NCBI GenBank assembly: GCA_030268105.1
Contig: BSDZ01000008.1
Location: forward strand, 3,348,001-3,412,000
Length of the DNA stretch: 64,000 nucleotides
Direction: 5' to 3'
From: Volvox africanus
Taxonomy: Eukaryota > Chlorophyta > Chlorophyceae > Chlamydomonadales > Volvocaceae
The notes beneath the pieces were generated by a model that ran no database searches, was not told the DNA's origin, and saw only the letters and a list, made by a program, of their open reading frames with translations. The position numbers and the translations under genes are program-made. This document shows positions 43,601 through 54,285 of this stretch, one piece after another. How positions within the stretch are numbered: the first letter of the stretch is position 1; each line of letters opens with the position of its first letter.

Positions 43601-44811
43601 ACTCTGCAACCCTTTTCGTCCAGTCGCCCTAGGGACAGGAGTCTGTGTCCCAAACCGGGCACGTACCAGACGTTTTCAACAGTTATATCATATTTCTCTC
43701 CGTACACAGTCGACACAAACAGAACCCTGCCGTAACCTAGGGCGCGCTGTTCTACTCCAAATGCACCGACCATGACTGGTCCGTCGTTCACTTCGACGTA
43801 ATCTGTCAGATCCTCGATGCAATCCGTGCAGTGACGTCCAGCTCCACTATCCAGAAGCCATTGTCCCTTGGATTCTATGTGGTGGCGCAGTTTGTTAACT
43901 GCGCTGTTGTCTTTGGCGACGTCCAGGGTTAGCAAGAATGCGTTCCTCCGCCCATCGTTGCTCCTGTTGCCACCGCCACCACTGTTGCCGTTGCCGCGGT
44001 TGCCGCCGTTGCCACGGTTGCCACCATTGCCGCGGTTGCCGCCGTTGCTGCGGCCACCACCACCTTGTTGCCCCGCCAGATACTGGGGGCATTCCTTCTT
44101 GATGTGGCCCACGCCGCCACACTTCCAGCACGTTGGTGTGGACCCTCCATCATCCCGCGACTGCTGTTGCCGCGACTGTTGCTGTCTCGGCTGCTGTTGT
44201 TGTCGATGGCCACCGCCGGATCCTTGGCGGTTGCCCAACGCCAAAGCTGGCGTTCCTTGCTCCTCGTCTTTTCCAAGTATTTTCAGCTCAGTGGCCTTGA
44301 GCGCAGGAGCGATGGTCTTGACTGTCGCCTCGTGGAATTTTGCAGCCGCCGACAAGATGGCGCAGGTCATGTCGTATGCTGGAGGTAGTCCCATCATGAT
44401 GTTGGATACAATGATGCTGTCGGGTACGTCGAAGCCAGTTGCCTTCAGAATCTCGACATATTCGCTGGCCCTGCGAAGGTAGTCGTCGATGCTCTCTGTG
44501 TCCCGCTTCTTGATAGTGGAGAGTTTGGCGTTATACTCCTGTTGATGAAGAGACATTTGTTTGACAAACATAGTCTTCAGGAGGTCCCATCCGGCCGCCG
44601 CAGTGGTAGCTTCCTCGATCTCCTTCAGGAAGTCGTCGCCGACCATAGTGCACAGCGCCGTCTTCGCATCTTCGGCTTTATCACCGGCCGAAATGGGTCT
44701 GTCGGTATTCTCGCTCCACAGCTTCTCCTCCTTCAGGTGCAGCTTAGCTCGCCGCGACCATCGGATGTAGTCCTTGATATCCTTGAGCGAGTCGCCCTTC
44801 CACTTTCCCAT
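40699..44811 (-). CDS. Copia gag-pol polyprotein, 1370 aa
   Basis: One open frame in classical Ty1/copia order. Gag (about 1-260) ends with a CCHC zinc knuckle CWKCGGVGHIKKEC (about 227-240) and a Gly/Asn/Arg repeat. The aspartic protease has LLDSGAG (about 318). Integrase has an HHCC finger (HQRFAHLGH to CEPCIRAK, about 464-510) and the D-D-E core (VHSDVCEM, LQSDRGREF, TPEQNGRAEHLN). Reverse transcriptase includes RFKARFVAKGF and the catalytic HVDDLMIA (about 1052; YVDD is commoner). RNase H shows DADWANDRDNRRSTTGY and ESEYMS (about 1229-1260). No stop or frameshift interrupts it, and gag and pol share one frame as in plant copia elements. The ATG at 44811 lies about 94 nt inside the 5' LTR. 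Confidence 0.95.
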   Translation of the reverse strand: MGKWKGDSLKDIKDYIRWSRRAKLHLKEEKLWSENTDRPISAGDKAEDAKTALCTMVGDDFLKEIEEATTAAAGWDLLKTMFVKQMSLHQQEYNAKLSTIKKRDTESIDDYLRRASEYVEILKATGFDVPDSIIVSNIMMGLPPAYDMTCAILSAAAKFHEATVKTIAPALKATELKILGKDEEQGTPALALGNRQGSGGGHRQQQQPRQQQSRQQQSRDDGGSTPTCWKCGGVGHIKKECPQYLAGQQGGGGRSNGGNRGNGGNRGNGGNRGNGNSGGGGNRSNDGRRNAFLLTLDVAKDNSAVNKLRHHIESKGQWLLDSGAGRHCTDCIEDLTDYVEVNDGPVMVGAFGVEQRALGYGRVLFVSTVYGEKYDITVENVWYVPGLGHRLLSLGRLDEKGCRVDIAEGGVAVSSKKNNDRHYTIIMMGYRAEGENAVYHMNLWTATHRERVMSVAVLEESVDLWHQRFAHLGHDGLSGLVKEEMTEGLPLSAAQVEKAIEGKRTCEPCIRAKQTRASHPPSGSTCTSILQRVHSDVCEMPVKSLGGARYVVTLLDEYSSFSLVRPVASEDMVPGVVKEALTLMETQTGQRVRELQSDRGREFIDAHMHGFFGEKGILHNATVPYTPEQNGRAEHLNRTLLEKVRAMLQDPGLGQDFWAEAMATACAVHNCSPVSGSNATPHKLFHGFKPDVSVLQVFGCVAWAYTERKFRNKLDAVSTKGIFVGYERGGKGYRVYLPGKRRVVFTCNVRFDECVLGKSALLPGLSKEAHTDEDDNDENEENPAVDSGELSGDGDDERHAEEIKEAQAATAGEIINPAAALRRSGRDRKSVVKYDPSYIPCYPERVTTATINTLIEPSSYEEAIKTPQAAHWQQAMEDEISSLHQQGTWRLERPPPGANVIPGKWVYKIKRDADGQIERFKARFVAKGFRQIAGVGFEEVFAPTGAHATVRAFLASAAAADELEVHHLDVRTAFLHGDLEEVIYCEQPPGFVTGEPGQKCRLLKALYGLKQAGRAWHRKLTDTLTASGFKVSDADPSMFIKRMGKHVIRILAHVDDLMIASDCIKLMASEKRQLLEQFDLRDLGAVSVFLGMEISRNRHTATLKISQKRYALDIVERFGMADANPEPIPMQPNLVQLTATGVGNVDQDPFEDATKYGALVGSLMYLAVISRPDIAQSVYRLARYMSKPVQAHWEAAKSVLRYVKGTAAYGIAYGRSDVLHGYADADWANDRDNRRSTTGYVFLLNGGAISWKSRLQSTTAASTVESEYMSASFATREAMWLRKLMADLGQSTEAVRIFDDSLGVISLIRNPIKSDWSKHIDVMHHFLREKENHGYVVFEYCRTEDMVTDMLTKPLPQAEFEKFRLCMGVC

Positions 44812-44884
44812 GTTAGTCAGGCCCTAAAACAAGGTGCCACTCAAAACCTGAGTCTGCTAAACCGCAGTGACTACTCGCGCTATG

Positions 44885-44904
44885 ACTGCACGGGGCTCAT
44901 AACC
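44885..44904 (-). other. Primer binding site matching the tRNA-Met anticodon arm
   Basis: Directly inside the 5' LTR, the element's strand reads GGTTATGAGCCCCG. Its complement, GGGGCTCATAACC, matches the anticodon stem-loop (CAU) of initiator-type tRNA-Met rather than any tRNA 3' end. Drosophila copia is known to prime from such an internally cut initiator tRNA half. Confidence 0.7.
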
Positions 44905-45066
44905 TCTTGAACTTTCCCTAAGTACCGGGACAGGAGAGCCGTTGGGATATCAGTATATCTGTGACATTACATGGAAGAGGCATACCGAGTTAATGGAGAC
45001 TGTCCTAGTAACGGCGTTGTAGTTCCTTAGCTCCGGAACCCAGATGTTCTGGTCGTTAGATTAACA
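44905..45066 (-). repeat. 5' LTR of the copia element
   Basis: 162 bp, matching 40498-40659 except for two noticed substitutions. It should carry the element's promoter and RNA start, but no TATA box is clear. Confidence 0.9.
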
Positions 45067-45071
45067 AATTG
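45067..45071. repeat. Target site duplication (AATTG), right copy
   Basis: Matches 40493-40497. Confidence 0.85.
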
Positions 45072-45888
45072 TATTTCATTTCCACCATATAAGAAGCCAC
45101 AGACAACGCTGACCGGGCTTGGACTCATCGACCACGTTAGCGAAATATTAGTGATGCCGCACTGCAACGACCTGAATATAACCTATATGAAGGTGTACTA
45201 TTATGCACCTAACTTCAACACACTCCAAACCAAAGCTCCAAGCATATCAGGGAATGCCAGCTTGACCGCAAAGGCATGCGACGCGTATTGTCGACCAGAG
45301 ATGACAGCAACATGGAGCAAGAAAACATACGCAACCAGAATGTTAAGGCGGGTCATATCGTTAGGCTAGACAGGAGTCGCCAGTAACGGAGATGTTGACG
45401 TAGCAATTGACAGGTTGTGGACAAGCACGCAGACGCGCAGTTACGCAGATGCTTCACATTTTACAGACCAAGTGCCCCCGTAAGAACATGGAGGATCAGG
45501 GACCCACTTGTATGCCGGAAGCTAAATTAGGCATGCAACAGAATAGCGTACGGCATCACGGGCAAAGCGTAAACAAGCAACCGAGAGCGTAAACAAGCAA
45601 GTGAAATTGAATAGTTTGAAAGTTTCCCATAGAATCTTATTTTAATGGTTAAACATGTCGCACATCTGCACCTGTGCTTAATGGACAGCTTTGTTGCATG
45701 GATTGGAGCTCCTTTGTTTCGTAGGCCAGCGCGCACATGAACAACAGCAGTTGAGTTGCTAAACGCATTGATATTTACATAATGTGTCTTGGTCCTTAGG
45801 AACGAGTCCAAAGCAGACCGCAATTGCAGGAAAAATGTGCATCTCACCTCGCATAGCCTAATGCTCTAACCAAGATCATTATACTGCT
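45072..45888. other. Intergenic, 5' flank of the nucleoside hydrolase gene
   Basis: No gene seen. Small open frames on both strands lack any recognisable content. The promoter of the gene starting at 45889 should be here. Confidence 0.35.
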
Positions 45889-48800
45889 ATGAATTATCGT
45901 CTGGTATCTTCTAGAAGCTTCCTGCCTTTATACCTTCCAAGCCGGCTGCAATTGGGGCTCCAGGGCCGTGAATCTTGGACCTTTAGGCCTAACTCGTTTA
46001 TTAATCCATCAATAAATATTAAGATTGGTACAATATTCTGCAGCAGTCCACGAAACAACAATAGATGCAACGTTTCTTCCAGCAGGTCAGGGTTAGATTG
46101 CTCGGACGTGCCCAAAATTCAGCTGTGGATTGATACCGACGCTGGAGTTGACGATGCGCTGGCAATCGCACTTGCACTTTCGCATCCGACAGTAGATGTG
46201 GTGGGAATCTCGGTTGTAAGGGGCAATGTGGTGAGTGACGCAGGGGAAGGCACGCAAAAACGTAAGATTCTGATTGGCTTGGGTGCTTGCCTTGGGTGCT
46301 TGCCTTGGGTGGCATCGATGTTACGTTAGAGCGACATACATAAGCGCATGAAGTTTTTAATCCACTATTAAAGTGAGCGGAGGCAGATTGCGTTCAGCGA
46401 AATGCACCGAGTAGTCATAACGCAAAGTCGACGCAAGGACGTGCACGTTGCATCATCCCCGCCTGTCCTTTAACACTGGAGCATCTATGTCGCACTTCCT
46501 GACCTCCCGATTTTCCGCACACTCTGTACAATCGATCTCGCATCCGCACCCGCACCCGACAGACCACGTGCAGCTCGCTCAATTGACCTCTTCAAAAGGA
46601 CCGCTTCCTCCCCGTTCCCTCAACCCATTCGACCCATTCTGCAGGACGTAGCCCAGGGGCTTGTTAACGTGGGCCGCGTATTGCTCACTACGGCCGAAGC
46701 AACTCCTCTAAATATCAATCTCGGTGCAGCTCCGGGCGCTGGTGCCGGCTATCGATGTGACGCCAGCGCCGAAGAGGGGATCGTGCAAGCTGCCCCCGAG
46801 TCGCCATCGTCACAACAGCTGGAGCAACCGTTCCCGCTGCCAAGGGCCTGTCAGCCGCATGCACACATCCTTCCAGGCGGCACCTCGTCCAGGGTGTTCC
46901 CGGCCCCGGCCTTCACCTTCCAGGATGTGCCGGTGTGTGGCGGTGCGGACACACCACTTGCATCTCCGCCGCAGTCGCTTACGTACTATTACGGCAGGTG
47001 GGCTTCGGAGCAAATGGCTTTAGTCCCGACGGGGGCCGCCAGAGTTCTGACCGCCCCGACCATTCCGGGTGCAAGGTGCAGAGTGCTATGTGTAAACAAC
47101 CCTGACCAAAAGGCGTGATCGATGGAGGTCCTTGGTTATCTAGGCGGCGTGGCCCTGTGTCGGCGGGGACTGTGGGACCGCTCTGCTTTTGGAATGGGAT
47201 GTGCTTTGTGCTCCGAACTCCAAAGTGCGGCACTCGCGACCACGCAGGTTATTTGACGTTTTACTGACATCATTTTCAATATCCGTAAAGGCGGCCCGGC
47301 CTCCTCACTGTTGTGTAACACCCTCTGATGAGAATGGTGAAATAGGCGCCAGCGAAAGTGAGGCATTCCCAGCATCTACGCCGCGACCAGTTGTTGGGTT
47401 GCTTGTAGCTTTACGAGGAGGAATTAGCTCCGTCGTCCCGGCGCCGCTCACTAGCCACCACCTGCCCCTGATGCAACCGCCTCCGCCCTCAGGGACGGAC
47501 TCGGAGACGTACCCGGTTTGGACCCCGCAGAGTCATCGGTCAGAATAACTTTGTTCGGTGGCGGTGGTCCTAGGCTCGCCGGAAACATGTCCACTAGCCG
47601 TAATGCCGCCGACAGGAACAGCGTCGGCAGCGGAGATGCTGGAAGCTTTCACGCAGCTGACATTGACCTGATCGACGGATCAGCTCAACCGATCTCCAAT
47701 GCAGCTTCTGCTGCTGCTGCCGCTGCGGCGGCGGAAGCGGCGTCCTTGGGTGGTAGTGGTGGTGGTTTGGAGTTGTCGGCGGTGGAGGCGCTGCTGACCG
47801 CTGCTCGAGGGAACCCGGGCCAGCTTGTGGTGGTGGCCCTAGGTCGGCGGCGGGTCGGTTGATGGTTATACGGAACGCAATCATTCGCGGTTGCCAGCGC
47901 CGCTCGTAACACTGACCTGCCTTAGGCAACAAAGGCCTCTATTGCTCAACAACCGTCGCTCGGTACCTTGTGATCTTGCGTATCGAACTGAGCAGGATGT
48001 CGCCAGACACCTCACCGTCTGACCCCGTCGTCGTGTCTCCCGGACCACAGGTCCTCTCACCAACTTGGCCTCCGCCCTCCGCATCGAGCCGCAGCTGCCC
48101 TCCCTGCTCAGAGCTCTGCTAGTGCTCGGGGGCGGCGAGGGAGAGTACGACAGAAACGTGACACCGTACGCCGAGTTCAACTTCCACGCTGTAAGGAAAC
48201 TCTTCGGGCAATCTTTTAAGCTTCACTCGTTGCAGGGGGTGCATGGTGTCGTAGGTGTGTGTGAGGGGGTGTAAAGATTGGCACGGTGTGTGTATGTGGC
48301 AATAAAAGCGAGCGATGCAACACACACAGAGACACCTGCTTTTGCCCCATTGCTGTTAATCAGTCTTAAACTACGAATCATCGACCTGGTGGCCCAATAG
48401 GCATGGGTGTGAACCGGTGAGGGGCCGGGGTGCGCTACCTCGTCCTATTCACACATACACATGCACACATGCTGCACCTTGGACCATTGGTTTCTGAATT
48501 CTAACTGCAAGCGCCGCTACCGGAAGCGCTAGGCTTCCATTCACTAGTTCACTGTTAGTTAGCCTCACGGCCATTTGAAGCTTGCAGCTGATCCGGTGCC
48601 GCCCCGCTTCCCTGCGCAGGATCCGGAGGCAGCGGCCGAGGTGGTTCGGGGTTTTGGTGGCGCTTCCAGTAACTGCAGACGCGGCCACATCAGCAACGGT
48701 GCAAGTGGTTTACCACTTGGTGGCATGAGGGCTCCGGAGAAGAACCCCGGGTCGCTCTCGTCACCTGGCGCTGCTGCCAGCAGAACCTCCTGCGCTGGGA

Positions 48801-49695
48801 TGTGGTTGATGAAATCATGGCAGTTGCTGGTGCGGACGTTGCGTTGGCTGACCCTGCAGCCGCGGGGATAGCGGAAGGAGCGGCCGAGTCTCAGGGCCCA
48901 AGCCTACGGGGGAGCTTTATGAAGGGTGCGGTCCCTTTTCGATGGCTTCCGTGAGCCTTTGAACTCTGTGTGTGGTGCCGCGTTCGGCTTTGCCGCGGAG
49001 ACTACAGAATTGCTGGGCGTAGCTCGGGTACCGTACATTGAAAAACATCTTTTTTGTCAGTAACGTGGCTAATCTTTATTCCTAGGGGGGACTTAGCCCT
49101 CTTTGGGAAAGCCAACATGGCTCAACATGGTACATATAGCGACTTTCACAAACAGCGGTATTATATATAGAGCCGCCGCTTTCGGCAGTCCATCCTCATT
49201 GTGTGGGACATTTATGACGCGCACATCTTTAACGCGCCTTGTGTGCCTCGTCATTCCAACCTCACCAGCCCCTTCCCTCTGCCCGCTAACTAAGCGACTG
49301 AAGGCATCCTGGCGCCCTTCCTCGCTCGCTGGCGGGGGGACTCCCCTGATGGCATGCTACTGGGTGACGCCCTGGCGGTGGCCGTGGCAGTAGGGTTGCA
49401 GCCAAGAGACGCCAAACAAGCGCAGCTTGTTATCAGCACTCCGAGGTGCGGGCAACTTTCGCACCGGCGTCAGCAAGAGCGTGTCGTGGAGTCCGCAGAT
49501 TTCGGGACGGGGTCCATTCAGCCGCCTCCGGAGCCAGGGACATCGCTTAGCGGCGATCTGGTTCTGAACCCCCCGGCCAGCGACCAATGGGGCGGTTTGG
49601 TACTGGATTATTATGTGGCACCATGTCGGGTGGAGCTCCAGGGTGGGTGTCGCGTAGGAATAGGCGTCACGACGTGCGTACACACACTGACATAA
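45889..49695 (+). CDS. Inosine-uridine preferring nucleoside hydrolase family protein
   Basis: Seven phased exons: 45889-46230, 46645-46997, 47493-47842, 48051-48190, 48620-48656, 48740-48925, 49295-49695, predicting 602 residues. The first 75 residues are Arg/Ser-rich and may be a plastid or mitochondrial presequence. The Ca2+ site is intact: IDTDAGVDDA (81-90), plus GPLTNLA (349-355) and NVTPYAEFNFHADPEAA (384-400). Other family blocks are DVPVCGGADTPL, GRDGLGDV across an exon junction, and PRVALVTWR. The enzyme would hydrolyse the N-glycosidic bond of ribonucleosides in purine/pyrimidine salvage. Family members are about 310-340 residues; the excess is low-complexity insertions in exons 2, 3 and 7. 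In the last motif the sequence is LLGDALAVA, with Gly493 where many members have the proton-donor His. Splice choice for the 48656/48740 intron is the weakest. Confidence 0.85.
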
Positions 49696-50914
49696 TACCC
49701 GGCGCAGTCAGATACCCCATATGAGGCCGCGTTATCAGGCATATTCGTGTGAATATGTTGGTGTGTACCTACAAGGAGGGCATTGTGTGTTTATGTTTGA
49801 CCGGTTCCGCTAGTAAAGAGTGCCACTCGTGTCACAGTTACGATATCCACCTATCTATAAACAGGAGAGCGTCGTGGAGCGTTGTGTGTACGGTTGTTCT
49901 CAAGTTCAACACGACACAATAGTCACCAAGGTGGGCGAATGCAGAGCGCGCAGGTGTATATTTCGTCAGGTGTATAGATTCGGGTAGATGTCAACTTTCT
50001 TGTTGCGAGGGGCAATAGGGGGTATGCTTGCAGCATCCCTGGTCAGCTAGGTGTCAAGGGCAGGGGGTGCGAGGGTGCTTAGATTCCGATTTAGTTGGGA
50101 AGGTATGACGGTCTATACATGCATCATCGAGCTCTTGTCGTGACGTGATGAAGGATACGCGCTGCGTGATGCATGTGAATGACAAGCGACCTGCCAGCCT
50201 CAATGGGGCCGAGGCTAGCCCCGATGAGGAGATGCGCCTAGTCACTGTGATCCGTTCCATGCACATGCCGGCGGTGGCAGAAATGCTGCGTAGAGTGTTT
50301 CCTTGAGACGTTACAGCATGGATAGGCCTAGATACCGGGGTTGTCCCGTCGGTAAACGGGAGGTGGTGGCAGCTGGGCACTCTCGTGAAGCCTGATGTAA
50401 AGTATGCGGTAACTTTCTGGCGTTGACATCTAATGTCCATCTACGGGTTTCGTTCCTGGTGCAATGCGCTTCACTTTTCTGTGGATCACATACTAGGCCC
50501 CGGGGGTGATACCCCTGCTAGATCTAGCGTCCATGCATGAAGATGTGAAATGGGTCCCAGCCGAACTAAGACCGAAATAATACTCCATTCACACGACAAC
50601 ACAACAGATGCAAAGCAATGTGTACATGCGTGGGGAAAACCGCGAAGGCCTTGAGTATGATATTACACTCCTTATTTATTATCATTAAGAGCCGAAACTA
50701 CGATAACAATCCTCCAACTTTAGCTTAATGATGTGTGAACTGGCGGCCGTTCTCACATGGCGCAGTACCGAAAAGCCAACTGAAGCGTGTTCAGTCGCAT
50801 CAACTGCATGCCAGGCAAGCGTGGTAATGAGTGCCGCATGTGTTTGCTCCACGAGGTCAAGCCTAAGTAAATCGTCACGAAGCAACGGTTCACCGTATCA
50901 CGGCCACGGGCACC
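49696..50914. other. Convergent intergenic region
   Basis: This lies between the nucleoside hydrolase gene (+) and zinc-finger gene B (-). TTACA at 50663-50667 gives TGTAA on the minus strand about 250 nt past the gene B stop; TGTAA at 50396-50400 could serve the plus-strand gene. No coding feature seen. Confidence 0.4.
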
Positions 50915-53900
50915 TCACACTCGAAGCAGCTGCATGAGGCTGTCGACATCATCGGCCATTTCACCACCAGCTGTTACGGTCGGTAAGGAATTCACGGTGA
51001 CGCCCGCTCTTATAACGGTTCTATCCTCATATACTCCCATGAGGCCGCAACCGTGCTGCGTTGCCGTGGCTGACAGGATTTCCGGCGGCTGGTTGGCGAA
51101 ATGCAGCGGCTTCAGGTCCGGCGACGGTGCACGAACTAAGCAGAGTGCAAGAAGGTCATTAAGATCATCGGCCTGGTCACCATTCCCAAAGGTATCGTTA
51201 GGCCGCACCAGAGGCATCACGTTCGGAGCACCCTGGGAAGCAATTTTATCGGTGACCTTAAAACTCAAATCTAATTCATTCCGCATTGTCGCGTGCTCAA
51301 GAGCCTGCAAATCACATGATGGCACAACTATGGATGAGGACAACGGAACATTTGCATTCTCTGTGATGACCGGAGCTCCGCCTTCCAGGTCTACGACTAT
51401 CGCAGCTGATGCTGCTTGCTGCCCTGCCACCGCCTCCTGCACCGTCGCTGCCTCCTGCGTTGCCTTCAGCATTAAGTAGCGGATAAGAACATAATACGTA
51501 ATTACGCCGGTCCCATCATCAAAACCCTTCACCTCCGGATTCTGGCCGTACACGTCCTCCATGTAAATGAAATTTCCATAAACGTCCATCACAGCGAAGC
51601 GTCCATCAACCGTCGGGTGGAGCTGATCGTAATGCACAACAGGATCGTCCTCCTTGTCCTCAGCAGGTGTAGCGGGAGTGTTTGTTTTCGTTTCGGTAAG
51701 TTGCATCTCCAGCTCGTGCCTTGGGAGGGACGTCGGGGGAGAGACCAAGCTGCCGTCGCTTGGGAGTGGTGAGCTCTCCCCGGTTCGCAGCTCCAGATTT
51801 GAGCCGACGATGCCGGGCACGGCTGTGATTGTGGTGCACTTGGATGCAGCATTAGTTGCAGGAAATGCGGGAAAATCTTCCTGGACGAGAAAAAAGTTCG
51901 GGAACGTAGTGCTATCGTCCTCTGAGTCGATCTCATCCCTGCGGACCACGATAATAACAGCGGAAACAGTTCAATCACGCAAGAAATTATAGGATACCAC
52001 AGTTCAATCCGGTGGATATGCTTGCCAGTTCAGAAGCGCGAACACATGATGACAAAGCATGCTTCCACACGAACGTATAGCAATGGCGGGAGAACACTCG
52101 TGTGGCCACACGTCGTCAGATTCGATCAAGGCAAAAGTGGCAAATCCGTTCGGAGGTGAGCAGCTCATTAAGCACACGTCGCAGTTACCTCATGCCCCAT
52201 AAGACGGGCACAATCGTCGCGCCATCGGTTTGACTTACCGCAGATACCTGTTGAATGGATGAGTATCCGAAGAGACAGAACTGCTACCATCATCACTGAC
52301 ACGCCTGTGCCAAGGGAATTTATAAGCTCGAAAATCTGCAACAGCATCCACAAACGGGGTCAACCATTAAAAACAGCCCCCCTCCGCGTACAGGTCCATC
52401 CCAGCATAACAAAAAGCGCCGTACCTATCACGCGCCAGCGCGATAGATACCCCACTCCTCAAGGTGCATGAATGCTGGTCATAAAATGCTGAACCAACAA
52501 GCCGTAGGCATCGGGAAAACAACACAATTCCACTTTAATGCCGAAATAAATCAGTCGTCGAACATGGGCACCAGGGCAACCCACTGCCAAAAACTGAACA
52601 CATTTGGTGGAGTAACGTCTCCCACTTGATGCCACCAACTACAAGGGAAGGAAACCATTCCCCATCCAATCGGAAGAACTGCCGCAAAGGTTTAAGGTTC
52701 AGAAGGCAATGCCCATACGCACCCGCACCCGCACCCACACCCACACCCGCACCATCCTTGTTGGCCTTCGTTTTAGGAGGAGCCTGACCAGCTTGCGTGT
52801 ACTGCGTGTTTGACTGGACCTTCGTACCCCGACCTGCAGCTGCCTTAGCCTCGGCCTGCAATGCGGCGATCTTTGCGCGATCCTCCTTGGATATCTTTTC
52901 CGGGACTGACCAGCCGGGAACCAAATGCTGCCGCACTACACGCTCGGGCATCATAGTGTTATTATTGGCAAGAGCGAAAGCTGTGCTCTTCAGGCGCGCA
53001 GCAGGGCCGCTGCCCGGAGCCACCACTTTGACAGACGGTATGGCAGGTTTCACTACGAAGGTCACGGAAAACAATGTGAAATGAAGAGGTTATGCACACC
53101 GCGGATGCAAGGTACACTATGCAAGGTCATACAGGGGCATCTTATTCTGTACGTCACAACCTGAAGGACCGACAGATACCTAATACACAGGTCACGGGTA
53201 ACAACGGGGAGATGGTATAAATCGTCCCTTGGCTAGGTACAGAAGATAAGGGTACATGCCCCTCCGTATTAAACCACAGCTGGAAGTGCCGGAAACCGAC
53301 GACGCGCATGGCCTAACTAAGGAGAGAGAGTCCACTGCAGGACAAGGAGCAAAAGCCGCTCACCCGACCCTAAAGGTACAACGACGCCTCCATCGCCGGG
53401 TGGCCGCATTGCTGCGGTTGCTGCGGCAACGCACAGCTTAATCTCAGTAGGTTTAGAGACCGCTGGCTTCTTTGTTACATTCGCTGCCGCTGCCGCTGCC
53501 TCCACACGCTTTTGCTTCTTCTTGTGATTTACGGGTTGGCGATGATGGGTTCCAGTTATGCGACCCGAGCATGGCTTCCCATTATCTAGTACACCAGGAC
53601 ATTGATAGCCAATCTGCGTAAAGGATACCATCATAGGATATAATCGCAGTTGTTAAAAACGAGTTACGCTGCACTTGAAGCTCCCCTAGGGTCACAACGT
53701 ATGCCCCTAGCAGTGACGAAACACGAGGTATATGGCAAGGATTTCCCAGCGAGCGTCGCCTGCATATACATGTGCGAAAACCCTAAACGCCACGCAACAA
53801 TGAGGACCGAGGACGCTGACGTCGACGGACTATCCTTATTCACATACCAATTGGTCTGTTGGTGCTCGCAACTTCCTTAAATGTTTTGTTACACAATCTT

Positions 53901-54285
53901 CATGATAAGCATGCTCCTTTGCCGGACACGCAGCATAAGAGCAAGTAAGCTCTCTGAACCGGGAGGGGGGAAACCGTTAGGAAAGAGAACACCGCAAGCA
54001 GTGATGCAAAAACATAACAACCTGTATGCATGAACGTTTGGCAATTACGTCAAAGCGCTCCTTAACGCTTCTGCGAAAATTACCGGCCGTCACAAACAGC
54101 AGACGCAGTAATAACCGCGCAAATTTTACGACCTCGTGGAGAAAAATATGGGATACTATAATGGGACACTATCGCCCGGATTCGGTGCGCATTCAGGGTT
54201 CATAACGTCCTCACCTACGGTATTCAGCGTCCGTGACTTCCTCTGTGCAAATTGAACAAATTTGTTTGACGTCAGAAACCGCCAT
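50915..54285 (-). CDS. Zinc-finger paralogue B (unknown function)
   Basis: Exons: 54285-54215, 53953-53848, 53613-53364, 53052 to about 52789, and 51938-50915; phases imply at least one unplaced exon between the last two. The finger matches gene A: CSIC, RELTC-SYAA-C, H-ED-C, then YQCPGVLDNGKPC. A Lys/Ala-rich linker follows, then MMPERVVRQHLVPGWSVPEK, parallel to MAPEPVATQRIIPGWTDTTK in A. The C-terminal domain also aligns (GRFAVMDVYGNFIYMEDVYG, GVITYYVLIR, KATQEA). The tail has ADDLNDLLALCLV, as in A, then an extra stretch ending in a second acidic module DDVDSLMQLLRV. Function is unknown; I infer a nuclear or ubiquitin-linked role only from the finger. The ATG at 54285 opens the first Cys pair within 10 residues. 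Confidence 0.7.

Larger units (their letters stand above)
40498..45066 (-). mobile_element. Ty1/copia LTR retrotransposon, apparently intact (Osser-like)
   Basis: A 4569-bp element on the minus strand: 5' LTR 44905-45066, 3' LTR 40498-40659, both 162 bp with only two mismatches noticed between them. It is flanked by a 5-bp target duplication AATTG (40493-40497 and 45067-45071). One uninterrupted 1370-codon gag-pol frame fills the interior. Near-identical LTRs, intact target duplication and an open frame indicate a recent insertion, probably still capable of transposition. The layout resembles Osser, the copia element described in Volvox carteri. Confidence 0.95.

Noticed and set aside
43868..44482. 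Plus-strand open frame rich in Leu and Pro inside the copia element
   Set aside because: It is the shadow of the Gly/Asn/Gln-rich gag region on the opposite strand.
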